From Marispirochaeta sp964554875 (GTDB lineage Bacteria; Spirochaetota; Spirochaetia; JC444; Marispirochaetaceae), in contig CAZKQJ010000006.1 in the NCBI GenBank assembly GCA_964554875.1, forward strand, positions 71,920-135,919: DNA of 64,000 nucleotides, given 5' to 3'. Numbering within the stretch: position 1 is the first letter of the stretch; the number at the start of each line of letters is the position of its first letter. Shown here in pieces: positions 1-7,988 of this stretch. The notes beneath the pieces are model-generated. The model was not told the DNA's origin. It was given only the letters and a program-made list of their open reading frames with translations, and made no database searches. The translations under genes were made by a program, and so were the position numbers.

Positions 1-28
1 TCCATGATCCTGATTTGTTCTGACCCAT
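1..28 (-). CDS. 5' end of an unidentified leftward gene (partial)
   Basis: Only the first nine codons lie in the window, reading MGQNKSGSW. The ATG is at 28-26 and is preceded by an excellent Shine-Dalgarno sequence (AAGGAG, then a second AGGAG) and, further up, by a sigma-70 promoter at 57-85. The product cannot be identified from nine residues. Confidence 0.6.
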
Positions 29-56
29 CTCCTACTCCTTCAGGCTTACCTGCATC

Positions 57-85
57 AGAATACTGATTTCTTTTACGCGTGTCAA
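57..85 (-). promoter_or_regulatory. sigma-70 promoter for the leftward gene at the window edge
   Basis: On the minus strand a perfect -35 TTGACA (85-80) is followed by a 17-nt spacer and -10 TATTCT (62-57). It would start transcription near 50 and give a leader of about 20 nt carrying the Shine-Dalgarno sequence. Confidence 0.65.
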
Positions 86-164
86 TATTCCTGAATTATT
101 TTTCGTGTATTATTCTTAGTCACACCCGCTTATTTTCACCCTTTTCGAATTCCTCAGATCCGAG

Positions 165-170
165 TATAGT
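165..170 (+). promoter_or_regulatory. -10 box placed 9 nt before the start codon at 180
   Basis: TATAGT lies at 165-170 and the ATG of the next gene is at 180, with no Shine-Dalgarno sequence between. No good -35 is visible at the expected distance. The predicted start falls within a few bases of the ATG, so the mRNA may be leaderless. Confidence 0.4.
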
Positions 171-179
171 AAACTGGCT

Positions 180-560
180 ATGAATAAGGCCCTGTTTATT
201 TTTATCCGGGACATGACCATCGCTGTTTTTGGAGTCTGGTACTTTGAGTTCTATCTTGATTTCCAGCTCCCTTCAGAGAACAATCTGCTGCTCTTTTTCG
301 TGGCCATTCCGGTGATCTGGGCCACCTTGATGCAGCTCTGGATCTCCGTCAGTTACCGGGAGCAGGATAATCGGATAATGTACATAGCCTCCCATGTTCT
401 TGGGGTCCTGATGCTCATAAGCAGCGTTTTTCTTATCAGCGCCGTGCTTAACACAATAGAATCCAGCCTGGATACCATGGGGAACGTGCTTTTTCATTTT
501 GTAGGATGGACGGGACTCCTGGCGGTCATATTCTATGACATGGTTGACATATCACGCTGA
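180..560 (+). CDS. small multi-pass membrane protein, unknown function
   Basis: This 126-residue protein has about four hydrophobic segments (roughly residues 5-22, 36-56, 68-90 and 102-120) and almost no polar loops, so it should sit in the inner membrane. I do not recognise a family. It is followed after 14 nt by a DUF3147 membrane protein with its own Shine-Dalgarno sequence, so the two are probably co-transcribed. The start lacks a Shine-Dalgarno sequence and lies 9 nt after a TATAGT -10 box. The opposite-strand open frame in the same place is a shadow. Confidence 0.7.
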   Translation: MNKALFIFIRDMTIAVFGVWYFEFYLDFQLPSENNLLLFFVAIPVIWATLMQLWISVSYREQDNRIMYIASHVLGVLMLISSVFLISAVLNTIESSLDTMGNVLFHFVGWTGLLAVIFYDMVDISR

Positions 561-574
561 AGGATGGGTCGAAA

Positions 575-925
575 ATGCTGTACTACCTGCTAAAAGTGAT
601 TATTTCAGCGCTGATCGTTGTTCTGGTCTCGGAGATTGCCAAGCGAAGCTCCCTTTTCGGAGCATTGATTGCATCCCTGCCGCTTACATCCCTGCTGGCC
701 CTGATCTGGATGCGGGTTGAGAAGGTGGAACCCCAAAAGATCGCAGCACTTTCATCATCCATTTTCTGGCTGGTAATCCCCTCTCTTCTTTTTTTCATAC
801 TCTTTCCCCTGCTGCTGCGCCGGAACATTCCTTTCTGGATCAGTATCAGCACTGCCTGCGCAATTACCGCCCTGAGTTACATCCTGCTTACAAGCATTCT
901 GCGGTATTTCCATATCGAGCTGTAG
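575..925 (+). CDS. DUF3147 family membrane protein
   Basis: This 116-residue protein has four predicted transmembrane helices. It carries the pattern I associate with DUF3147: an N-terminal helix, a SEIAKRSSLFGALIASLPLTS segment in which a short polar loop precedes the second helix, then two further helices. DUF3147 proteins are small inner-membrane proteins of unknown function. AAGGA lies just before the ATG. It follows the membrane protein at 180 by 14 nt, suggesting a two-gene unit. A weak hairpin (AAAACC/GGTTTT, 946-960) lies after the stop but is not a convincing terminator. Confidence 0.75.
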   Translation: MLYYLLKVIISALIVVLVSEIAKRSSLFGALIASLPLTSLLALIWMRVEKVEPQKIAALSSSIFWLVIPSLLFFILFPLLLRRNIPFWISISTACAITALSYILLTSILRYFHIEL

Positions 926-1026
926 GAATCCGCTTTTTTTCGGAAAAAACCTCCGGTTTTCATAATTCATTCATATCTTTGATTTATTATCTTGAATGTA
1001 AGGAATAACCACAGGAGGTTAATGCC

Positions 1027-1293
1027 ATGATGTACGGATACGGAAACGGATTCTGCAACGGGTTCTTCCCGTTCGGCAATTTCCCCTACGGAGGTATAAT
1101 AAGCATGGGAATCGGACTCATTCTATTAATAGTCGTCGCCTATTTTCTTTTCAGGAACAACGGTCCCCTGCGCTCGGGCAATGCTGCAGGCGGAGAGACC
1201 CCCCTGGAAACCCTGCAGAAACGCTATGTCAACGGAGAGATAAGTCGGGAGGAGTATCTGGAGAAGAGGGACATTCTTAAAGGGGGCAAGTAG
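1027..1293 (+). CDS. short membrane protein with C-terminal SHOCT domain
   Basis: This 88-residue protein has a glycine/phenylalanine-rich N-terminus (GYGNGFCNGFFPFGNFPYGG), one transmembrane helix at about residues 26-44, and a C-terminal SHOCT motif (LQKRYVNGEISREEYLEKR, about 62-80). SHOCT is a short helical module thought to mediate oligomerisation; its exact role is unknown. A strong AGGAGG precedes the start. The 3' end overlaps the convergent methyltransferase gene by 17 nt. Confidence 0.8.
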   Translation: MMYGYGNGFCNGFFPFGNFPYGGIISMGIGLILLIVVAYFLFRNNGPLRSGNAAGGETPLETLQKRYVNGEISREEYLEKRDILKGGK

Positions 1294-1882
1294 CCCGGAC
1301 TACGCAGTCGATCTGTATTGTCCCTGGAGGCAGTCCTCCGTGGTCGGTGGGGCATCTCTTTCTATCTGCATAGTTGACGGACATGTCCGGCAGCAGAGCT
1401 GAGATCTCTTCCGGTGTATACAGAATATCCGGGTCCTGCGGCCCTCCCGCACCTTGCCCGATGTTACTTCGATCATGACCGACAATCAGCAGGCTGCCGC
1501 CGGGTTTAACGGCGGCAGCAGCTTTTTTCAGGATACCCGCGAGCTGCTCCTCAGGGATATGAAGATAGAAAATACATACCAGATCAAAGCCCTTCCGGAG
1601 TGGAACATATTCATTCAGATCCCGGACAAGCCAGTTTATGGACAGACCCTCGTCGTCTGCAAAAGCCCTGCCCTGCTCTATTCCTGCTTCAGAAAAATCC
1701 ACAGCCGTAACCTTCCAGCCCTTTCGTGAAAGAAAGAGGGCGTTTCTTCCGTCCCCGGCAGCCAGATCCAGGGCAAAGCCGGGTTCAAGATCAGCTGCGA
1801 GTTCTTCAAGATGCATATTCGGCTGCGAAGGGGTTTTCGAGGACCTTTCCCGGTAGCGTTCATTCCAGCGCTCCCTGCTCAC
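1277..1882 (-). CDS. class I SAM-dependent methyltransferase (TehB/UbiE-like)
   Basis: The 201-residue protein begins with SRERWNERYRERSS and contains the SAM-binding motif I ALDLAAGDGRNALFLSRKGW, the acidic motif II VTAVDFSEAGIE, and the motif-IV-like DLVCIFYLHIP. This arrangement is typical of small cytoplasmic methyltransferases of the TehB/thiopurine type; the substrate is unknown. I chose the GTG at 1882 because GAGGAAGGAG lies just upstream; the open frame extends further but runs into the aldolase gene. It starts 11 nt after the aldolase stop, so the two form an operon. Confidence 0.8.
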   Translation of the reverse strand: MSRERWNERYRERSSKTPSQPNMHLEELAADLEPGFALDLAAGDGRNALFLSRKGWKVTAVDFSEAGIEQGRAFADDEGLSINWLVRDLNEYVPLRKGFDLVCIFYLHIPEEQLAGILKKAAAAVKPGGSLLIVGHDRSNIGQGAGGPQDPDILYTPEEISALLPDMSVNYADRKRCPTDHGGLPPGTIQIDCVVRATCPL

Positions 1883-1893
1883 GGCTCCTTCCT

Positions 1894-2640
1894 CTACTCC
1901 AGAGCTTTTTTCAAGGCCGCCTTTGTCCCGTCCACCAGCAGATTCAGATCCAGTCCGATGGAGATGAACTTCCAGCCGTCCTTGAGCCGCTCGGTAACAG
2001 GGCGCCCGGCACCGAGCCACATTCCCGGAACCACCTTGTGGCGCTTCGCCGCCTCCAGAACCTTATCCACCGCCGCCTGAAACTTCGGATCATCCTGTTT
2101 ACCCCTGAAGCCCATGGAGACCGACAGGTCAAAGGGGCCCACAAAGCATACATCCACCCCCTCCACAGAGAAGATCTCGTCCGCGTTGTTCACCGCCTCC
2201 AGGGTCTCTATCTGGGGAATCATCAGGACCTCTTCATCCGCGGTATCCGTGTACTCCGGGTCGTAGATCCAGGGCCGCTTGGGACCGCAGCCCCGGATTC
2301 CCTTGGGCGGATAGGTACAGGCCTGTACCGCCTTGAGGGCATCTTCCTTCGTATTTACCATGGGAACAATGACCCCGTGGGCCCCGATATCCAGAGCCTT
2401 TTTTATCAGCACCGGATCATTCCAGGCGACCCGAATCAATGGAGTCACCCTGTCGCCCCGCATGCCCTGCATAAGAACCTGGGCCGACTGTTCGTTCAAA
2501 CCGGAATGCTCGAGATCAAAAAGCAGCCAGTCGAGCTCCAGGGTAGACATGGCTTCGGAAACATCCGAACTCGGTATGGTAACCCAGGCACCAAGGGCAT
2601 GCTTTCCGGATGCCAATGTTCTCTTCAAATGATTTTTCAT
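1894..2640 (-). CDS. HpcH/HpaI family aldolase (2-oxo-3-deoxy-sugar/4-hydroxy-2-oxo acid type)
   Basis: The 248-residue protein matches the HpcH/HpaI class II pyruvate aldolases: GAWVTIPSSDVSE near the N-terminus, DWLLFDLEHSGLN with the metal-binding region, PLIRVAWNDPVLIKKALDIGAHGVIVPMVNT, and MIPQIETLEAVNN with the catalytic Glu. These enzymes cleave 4-hydroxy-2-oxo acids to pyruvate and an aldehyde. The ATG at 2640 has AAGGAG 9 nt upstream; an upstream in-frame extension would run through the candidate operator and is rejected. The gene is divergent from an EamA exporter and followed by a methyltransferase. Confidence 0.85.
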   Translation of the reverse strand: MKNHLKRTLASGKHALGAWVTIPSSDVSEAMSTLELDWLLFDLEHSGLNEQSAQVLMQGMRGDRVTPLIRVAWNDPVLIKKALDIGAHGVIVPMVNTKEDALKAVQACTYPPKGIRGCGPKRPWIYDPEYTDTADEEVLMIPQIETLEAVNNADEIFSVEGVDVCFVGPFDLSVSMGFRGKQDDPKFQAAVDKVLEAAKRHKVVPGMWLGAGRPVTERLKDGWKFISIGLDLNLLVDGTKAALKKALE

Positions 2641-2665
2641 TGATGATAACTCCTTCAAAGCAGTA

Positions 2666-2702
2666 AAATCGTGTACAATCTGTCTGTTATCATACACGAT
2701 TT
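2666..2702. promoter_or_regulatory. inverted-repeat operator between aldolase and EamA genes
   Basis: A perfect 10-bp inverted repeat, AAATCGTGTA (2666-2675) and TACACGATTT (2693-2702), is separated by 17 bp. It lies about 25 bp upstream of the aldolase start and about 85 bp upstream of the divergent EamA start. The symmetry fits a dimeric regulator (GntR or LacI type), but no such regulator is encoded next to it. Confidence 0.5.
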
Positions 2703-2788
2703 GACCCTCTTTGGCTAAACACTTTTATACATTTTATGCTAAATTCAGTCTTTGTCACGCATCATCCATTTTGAACAGGAGCAGCGCA

Positions 2789-3712
2789 GTGCAGGCATCC
2801 TATCGCAGGGCAATCATACTCAATCTCAGCGCCTCGGTGGTCTGGGCCTCCACCTCGGTGATGATCCGCTATGTAAGCGCGGGATTCCCCGTTATGTTCC
2901 AGTCCTTCGCCCGCTACCTGGCCTCTCTCATAGTGCTGTGGCCCCTCTTCTTCTCAGCTGCCCCTCAGGAAGAACGCAAACACGTGGGAGAAAATCTGGC
3001 CCATCTGCTGCCCAGAATGGCCCTCATCGCCCTGATGAACTTCGGCTTCCAGGCCGCCTACACCGGCGCCCTGTACATCATTTACCCGGGTCTTGCCATG
3101 CTGATCTACCAGTCTGCGGCCATTTTCAGCGTGCTTCTGGGCTTCCTTTTTTTTGCCGATGAAAGGTCCCTGTTGAAGCGGCCCCTCTTTTACACAGGGC
3201 TGGCCGCAGCGGCGGCGGGGGTACTGCTTACGGTGTCGCCGGGCTCCGAAGGCAGCAGCGCGCCCCTTGCCGGCGTGGTCCTGGTACTGGCGGCGGCCCT
3301 CTCCTGGGCGGGACTTACCACCATGGTACGGGCGTGGCTCCCCGGATTTTCCCCCTATTTTGTAAACGCAGCGGTCTTTACCTTTGTTACTCCCCTCTTC
3401 CTGGCCAGCCACCTGCTGATCCAGGGTGCCCAGGTACAGTTTCAGGCCTCAGCCGGCATGTGGATCGTCATGATTCTTTCCGGTCTTATCGGAATCGGTC
3501 TGGGACACTCCCTCTTTTACCGCTCAGTACCCAGGCTGGGGGTCTCCCTCTCTAACATACTCCAACTGACCCGTCCCTTCTTTGCCGCAGTGTTTTCCTT
3601 TCTGGTTTTCGGGGAACGCTTGAGTCCTCTGCAGATTCTGGGCGGACTGCTTCTGATAGGAGGAGCCTATTCGGTTACCATTCTCAGGCGGGAGAAAAGG
3701 GTCAGGGAATAG
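2789..3712 (+). CDS. EamA/DMT-superfamily transporter
   Basis: The 307-residue protein has about ten hydrophobic helices in two EamA repeats, as in drug/metabolite transporters: ILNLSASVVWASTSVMIRYV opens repeat 1, and LAGVVLVLAAALSWAGLTTM opens repeat 2, which ends in VFGERLSPLQILGGLLLIGGA. It acts in the inner membrane; the substrate cannot be told. I prefer the GTG at 2789 because AGGAG is 7 nt upstream; an ATG at 2711 would add 26 non-hydrophobic residues. Its last 189 nt overlap the antisense 3' end of the sigma-54 activator gene. Confidence 0.8.
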   Translation: MQASYRRAIILNLSASVVWASTSVMIRYVSAGFPVMFQSFARYLASLIVLWPLFFSAAPQEERKHVGENLAHLLPRMALIALMNFGFQAAYTGALYIIYPGLAMLIYQSAAIFSVLLGFLFFADERSLLKRPLFYTGLAAAAAGVLLTVSPGSEGSSAPLAGVVLVLAAALSWAGLTTMVRAWLPGFSPYFVNAAVFTFVTPLFLASHLLIQGAQVQFQASAGMWIVMILSGLIGIGLGHSLFYRSVPRLGVSLSNILQLTRPFFAAVFSFLVFGERLSPLQILGGLLLIGGAYSVTILRREKRVRE

Positions 3713-5701
3713 ATGACCGGGAACCTGCTTCTCCAAGACGATATCGCAGTTTATACCGTACTCTTTCATCTTGCGCCACAGAGTCGAACGGTTCATTCCC
3801 AGAGCCCGGGCCGTCCGGGTTTTATTGAAGCCATTCTCTTCAAGACATGAAATAATCAGGTTCCGTTCCACCCCCTGGAGTATCCCCTCCGCCGATGTAT
3901 CGGGTACGCGGTTTTTCGTCCCGGAGCTTGCCACATGAGCGCTTCCATCGACAGCAAGCAACGCATCGACCTCTTCAGCTTCTATGCTGCCTGACCTGTT
4001 CAGCACCACCAGCTGCTCACAGATATTCCGGAGTTCCCGGATGTTTCCCTCCCAGGGACAATTCAACAGACGATCCGCGGCGGAAGAAGAAAGCACCGCA
4101 GATCGATTTGTCAGGATGGATGAATACAGGGCAATGAAGTGGCGGGCAAGCAGCAGGATATCCCTTCCCCGCTCTTGTAAAGGAGGAAGCCGGAGCTGCA
4201 GAACCGCCAGCCGATAGTAGAGGTCTTCCCGGAACAGTCCCTCCCGGACCAGGGGCTTCAGGTCCCGATTGGAGGCACAGATAATGCGGACATTTACAGG
4301 AATGATCTTGTCATGGCCGATACGCATTATCTCTCCTTCCTGTATGACCCTCAGCAGCTTGCTCTGCAGTTTCAGTGGGATCTCCGATACCTCATCCAGG
4401 AAAATGGTCCCTCCGTGGGCCAGCTCAAAAAACCCCATACGCCCCTCTTTCGATGCTCCGGTAAAAGCTCCCCCCGCATAACCGAAGAACTCGCTTTCCA
4501 TCAGGTTTTCCGGAATGGCGGCACAGTTAACTGCAACAAAAGGGGCGTTATTGCGTTGACTTGAGCTGTGCATACTCTGGGCGAACAGCTCCTTGCCCGT
4601 CCCGGTCTCTCCGATAATAATCACATTGGAGGATACTCCGGCGAAGGTCCGGGCGGTTTCGATGGTACGTCTCAAAACCGGACTCTCACCAATAATGTCC
4701 TCAAAACTGTATTTGGCCAGCAGTCCGCGGTGATGCAGTTCACTGCGAATTTTTATTTCCGCCGACTGCACATTACTTGCGTCCTGAAAGGTAATAACGC
4801 TGCCGATATTCTCCCGGCCCAGGGTGGCAGAGATCCTGTTAAGAACGATCCGTTTCTTACCCAGTTTGAAAATTTCGTTCACACAATCCCGCTCTTTGCC
4901 CAGGAGAGACATGAACTTCGGCTCCGGGATCAGTTTTTCAATCCGCATTCCTCCGGCGGCGGAGGGATCCACCCCGAGGATTCTGCCTGCGGCGGAGTTT
5001 ATCTGGATTATCCGCTTTTCCGCATCGGTTGTAATAATCCCCTCCAGGGAGTGGTTCAGGATTGTCTCGTACCTCGCAGAACGTTCACGCTCCCTGCGCC
5101 GGGTGGCGGCAATATGCTGGGCTTCGTTCAGGGCCAGCCATTTTGATTCATCACCGCTGTCTACAAAGGCTGCAGGATACCCCAGGTTTTCCGCTTGCTG
5201 CACAAGGGTGGCTCCTCCCAGAAAGGACGAGAATCCCCTGGATATCGCCTCATCCAGAAGCTCTTTGATGACATTCGGAGATTTGGGCTGATGCAGATAG
5301 TCGATGGGCACAATTTCGACATTCAGAAGCTGCTCCACGGCCTTTACCTGATGAAAAACGATCCCGAGTCCGATCAGGGCGATGGGAGACTTCTCCTTAA
5401 CCTTCTTCTTCAGCTCATTGACGGCACTCATAATATCCGTCATGGTCACGGGGGCTTCAACCACGGGTATGGAAGGATGAATCTTCTTGAGTATTGTTGC
5501 CAGAAGACCCCGGGCGACGATTACATCCGCATTGCACTCCTCGTAGTCCACAAGATCTGCACTTGTACGGGCGGTAACCTCGACATCGATATACTCACGC
5601 TTTGGATAGATAAGATAATAATACTTGCTGTGTTCATGAATCGCCCTTTTCATCTGCTTTTGAAGTTCTTCGTTGGGCACTACATAGAGTATCTTTGCCA
5701 T
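3524..5701 (-). CDS. PrpR-type sigma-54-dependent transcriptional activator
   Basis: The 725-residue protein has an N-terminal PrpR_N-type sensor domain (about 1-190), a PAS domain (about 205-310, IITTDAEKRIIQINSAAGRILG), an AAA+ domain (about 335-570) with Walker A GETGTGKELFA and the sigma-54-contacting GAFTGA loop, and a Fis-type helix-turn-helix (FNKTRTARALGMNRSTLWRK). PrpR_N domains bind small organic acids or acyl compounds, so it probably senses the substrate or an intermediate of the divergent operon. GGAGG precedes the ATG. Residues 652-725 form a basic, low-complexity tail beyond the usual end of the family; most of it is antisense to the EamA gene. Confidence 0.9.
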   Translation of the reverse strand: MAKILYVVPNEELQKQMKRAIHEHSKYYYLIYPKREYIDVEVTARTSADLVDYEECNADVIVARGLLATILKKIHPSIPVVEAPVTMTDIMSAVNELKKKVKEKSPIALIGLGIVFHQVKAVEQLLNVEIVPIDYLHQPKSPNVIKELLDEAISRGFSSFLGGATLVQQAENLGYPAAFVDSGDESKWLALNEAQHIAATRRRERERSARYETILNHSLEGIITTDAEKRIIQINSAAGRILGVDPSAAGGMRIEKLIPEPKFMSLLGKERDCVNEIFKLGKKRIVLNRISATLGRENIGSVITFQDASNVQSAEIKIRSELHHRGLLAKYSFEDIIGESPVLRRTIETARTFAGVSSNVIIIGETGTGKELFAQSMHSSSQRNNAPFVAVNCAAIPENLMESEFFGYAGGAFTGASKEGRMGFFELAHGGTIFLDEVSEIPLKLQSKLLRVIQEGEIMRIGHDKIIPVNVRIICASNRDLKPLVREGLFREDLYYRLAVLQLRLPPLQERGRDILLLARHFIALYSSILTNRSAVLSSSAADRLLNCPWEGNIRELRNICEQLVVLNRSGSIEAEEVDALLAVDGSAHVASSGTKNRVPDTSAEGILQGVERNLIISCLEENGFNKTRTARALGMNRSTLWRKMKEYGINCDIVLEKQVPGHLFPDPFLPPENGNRIGSSYQKQSAQNLQRTQAFPENQKGKHCGKEGTGQLEYVREGDPQPGY

Positions 5702-5735
5702 GGGACCTCCGGGCCTTGCTTTATCGAAGTCGATG

Positions 5736-5806
5736 CAACACCTGTTTCAATACTACAACACCTGACGCAGCTCGCAACATAAATAATCTCAGGACTAAGA
5801 TTATTT
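5736..5806. promoter_or_regulatory. candidate upstream activator sites for the sigma-54 activator
   Basis: Two direct repeats CAACACCTG (5736-5744 and 5756-5764) are exactly 20 bp apart, about two helical turns. They are followed by a perfect inverted repeat AAATAATCT/AGATTATTT (5781-5789 and 5798-5806). Both lie 130-200 bp upstream of the -24/-12 promoter, the usual place for enhancer sites. Which of them is bound cannot be decided from sequence. Confidence 0.45.
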
Positions 5807-5931
5807 GGATTTCCCCTGGGAATTACAGGTATGGCCGACAGAGAAAACCAGGGCGCGTAATTTGCTGCACCTCAGACAGTTACATCATCCCTCCTCTGTT
5901 TTCGAGAAAGAATTATTCAGCAACATAATTT

Positions 5932-5948
5932 TTGGCACAATTCCTGCT
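5932..5948 (+). promoter_or_regulatory. sigma-54 (-24/-12) promoter of the esterase-TTT operon
   Basis: TTGGCACAATTCCTGCT matches the RpoN consensus TTGGCACGNNNNTTGCW closely. The invariant GG is at 5934-5935 and the invariant GC at 5946-5947, the required 12 bp apart. Transcription should start near 5958, about 70 nt before the esterase start at 6028. The divergent gene encodes a sigma-54 activator. Confidence 0.85.
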
Positions 5949-6027
5949 TTTACAGGGTAACGCACAGTCGTGAGAAGAAAGCGGCATGACTGCCGCAGGA
6001 TGTTTGCAACGGAGAGACAGCGAGCCC

Positions 6028-6912
6028 ATGACATACGACGAAAAACTGAAAATTGCCGAGCAGCTTCGAAGTTCATCAGTTGTTCAAACATACCTCAGCC
6101 CGGAAATGGAAGGCTCTCTGGACCGCGTGGACTGGAAAGAGGAGATCATACCAACACGGGAGGGGGATTCCAGAGTCATTCTGGTCTCCCCCCGGACCGT
6201 AGAAGAGCCCTGCCCCCTCTTTATCAACATGCACGGCGGCGGTTTTGTCCGGGGCTACGAAAAGCGGGACACCGTCTTTTCCGCCCTGCTGGCGGAAAGC
6301 CTCGGCTGCAAGGTCATCGATATCGACTACCGTCTTGCCCCGGAACATCCCTTTCCCAGCGCCCTGAACGAATGTTACGACGTGGTAAAATGGAGCTTCG
6401 ACCATGCGGATTTCCTGAAGATCGACAGGAAGCGGATAGCCCTGGGGGGTCACAGCGCAGGAGGAAATTTTACCGCCGCCATCGCCCTCATGGCAAACCA
6501 GACCAGGGACTTTTCCCTCTGCCTGCAGATCCTTGATTACCCCTTTCTGGACGCGGTTACCGATCCTGCCGAAAAAGCGGAGCCCGAAAACCTGCTTCCG
6601 GTGGAACGGATGCGATTCTTCTCCAGGCTCTATATGGAAAACGAAGAGGATTACTCCAACCCCTTTTTCTCCCTTGTGTGCGCGACACCGGAGATGCTGA
6701 AGGGGCTTCCGCCCGCCCTGATTATAACCGCAGGGAAGGACTGTCTCAGAAAGGAAGCGGAGCGGTACGCCATGATGCTGATCCATGCGGGGGTGGATGT
6801 CAGAATGCGCTGTTTCCTCGAGAGTAATCACGGATTCATAATCCACGGCCTTGCCGAATACCGGGAAGCCCGTAACCTGATTATAAACGCCCTGGAAGAG
6901 GCGTTTAAATAA
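6028..6912 (+). CDS. alpha/beta-hydrolase, HSL-family esterase
   Basis: The 294-residue cytoplasmic hydrolase has the oxyanion-hole motif HGGG (FINMHGGGFVRGYE), DYRLAPEHPFPSAL, the nucleophile elbow GHSAGGN, the acid TAGKDCLRKEAERYA and the catalytic His in LESNHGF. This is the hormone-sensitive-lipase family, which hydrolyses carboxylic esters. It is the first gene after the sigma-54 promoter. The ATG at 6028 fits the family N-terminus (TYDEKLKIAEQLRSS); an in-frame ATG at 5986 is possible but adds atypical residues. It probably acts on a substrate imported by the following transporter. Confidence 0.85.
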   Translation: MTYDEKLKIAEQLRSSSVVQTYLSPEMEGSLDRVDWKEEIIPTREGDSRVILVSPRTVEEPCPLFINMHGGGFVRGYEKRDTVFSALLAESLGCKVIDIDYRLAPEHPFPSALNECYDVVKWSFDHADFLKIDRKRIALGGHSAGGNFTAAIALMANQTRDFSLCLQILDYPFLDAVTDPAEKAEPENLLPVERMRFFSRLYMENEEDYSNPFFSLVCATPEMLKGLPPALIITAGKDCLRKEAERYAMMLIHAGVDVRMRCFLESNHGFIIHGLAEYREARNLIINALEEAFK

Positions 6913-6947
6913 AAGTCAAAAAAGAACATTACCTGATAGGAGGAACA

Positions 6948-7925
6948 ATGAAAAGAACAGGAATCATTCTGCTGTGTTTGCTGGCTGCCGCTTCCTTTGC
7001 CGTGGCGGAAGGAACCTCGGAAAAAGGTACCGAAGCCCAGTGGCCCAAGGGTCCGGTCCAGATCATCGTTGGTGCAAGAGCCGGCGGCGGGACCGACCTG
7101 ATGGCACGAATATTTTCTGACTACCTGCAGAGGGAACTCGAAAGTCCCGTGGTCGTCGTCAATCAGCCCGCCGGGGGCGGAACCGTTGCCTATGAACAGG
7201 TACGCACCGCAAAACCTGACGGCCAGACCCTTCTTTTTATGCATACCGGCATGATCATTTACAATCACACCGGCCGCTATGATCACCCTGTATCGGACTT
7301 CACTACCATCGCGATCGCCCAGAGCTATCCGCCCCAGGTATATGCGGTCGCTGACGATGCACCCTGGGACAACATGAAGGACTTTGTGGAGGACGCCCGC
7401 CGAAACCCCGGAAAAAGGACGGTAGGAGTCGCCCTGGGGGGAACCACTCACTTTATTGCCGGAACCATCATGATGGAAGAAAATGTGGAACTAAAACTCG
7501 TCGAAGCGGCTTCAGAAGTTGACAAGGTGGCAGCGATCCAGGGCGGGCATATTGATATAGGAAACCTCGGGTCCAGTTCCGCCGCCCAGTATGAAGAGGC
7601 CGGAAAAATGAAGGTCCTGTGCCTAATTGATCCGACTCCGGATCCCAAGTATCCCCAGTATGTACCGGCTATTGATCAGGGACTCAATTTCAGCTGGATC
7701 GCACCGCTGGTAGTCTGGGGTCCCAAAGGTATGGACCCGGCGATCGTGGAGCAAATAAATACTGCCACAAAAAATATGGCCACGGACCCCGAGGTGCAGG
7801 AACAGCTTAAAAAGATGTCCAGCGCATACCAATATTACACTGTGCAGGAAGCACAGGAACTTATCCGGAAAGAGGACGAAAAGATAGCCGCCCTGGCAGA
7901 CAAACTCGGCCTGGCGACAGAATAG
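6948..7925 (+). CDS. TctC-family tripartite tricarboxylate transporter binding protein (first copy)
   Basis: The 325-residue protein has a signal peptide (MKRTGIILLCLLAAASFAVA) and the TctC/Bug fold hallmarks: PVQIIVGARAGGGTDLMAR, VVVNQPAGGGTVAYEQVRTAKPDGQTLL, and PKGMDPAIVEQINTATKNM. Bug proteins bind carboxylates in the periplasm and hand them to TctAB. No lipobox cysteine follows the signal, so it should be soluble. AGGAGG lies before the ATG. It is followed by a 9-bp hairpin and then TctB. Confidence 0.9.
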   Translation: MKRTGIILLCLLAAASFAVAEGTSEKGTEAQWPKGPVQIIVGARAGGGTDLMARIFSDYLQRELESPVVVVNQPAGGGTVAYEQVRTAKPDGQTLLFMHTGMIIYNHTGRYDHPVSDFTTIAIAQSYPPQVYAVADDAPWDNMKDFVEDARRNPGKRTVGVALGGTTHFIAGTIMMEENVELKLVEAASEVDKVAAIQGGHIDIGNLGSSSAAQYEEAGKMKVLCLIDPTPDPKYPQYVPAIDQGLNFSWIAPLVVWGPKGMDPAIVEQINTATKNMATDPEVQEQLKKMSSAYQYYTVQEAQELIRKEDEKIAALADKLGLATE

Positions 7926-7940
7926 AACATCGCAGTGATA

Positions 7941-7961
7941 CCCCGGAAGTTTCTTCCGGGG
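7941..7961 (+). other. intra-operon hairpin after the first TctC gene
   Basis: CCCCGGAAG (7941-7949), a TTT loop, then CTTCCGGGG (7953-7961) form a perfect 9-bp stem. No U-tract follows, so it is probably an mRNA-stabilising or processing element protecting the upstream tctC message rather than a terminator. Confidence 0.7.
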
Positions 7962-7988
7962 CAATTACCGCACATACAGGGTAAAATC

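Noticed and set aside
1726..2643. Plus-strand open frame across the aldolase and methyltransferase
   Set aside because: Antisense to two genes with clear family motifs and ribosome-binding sites.
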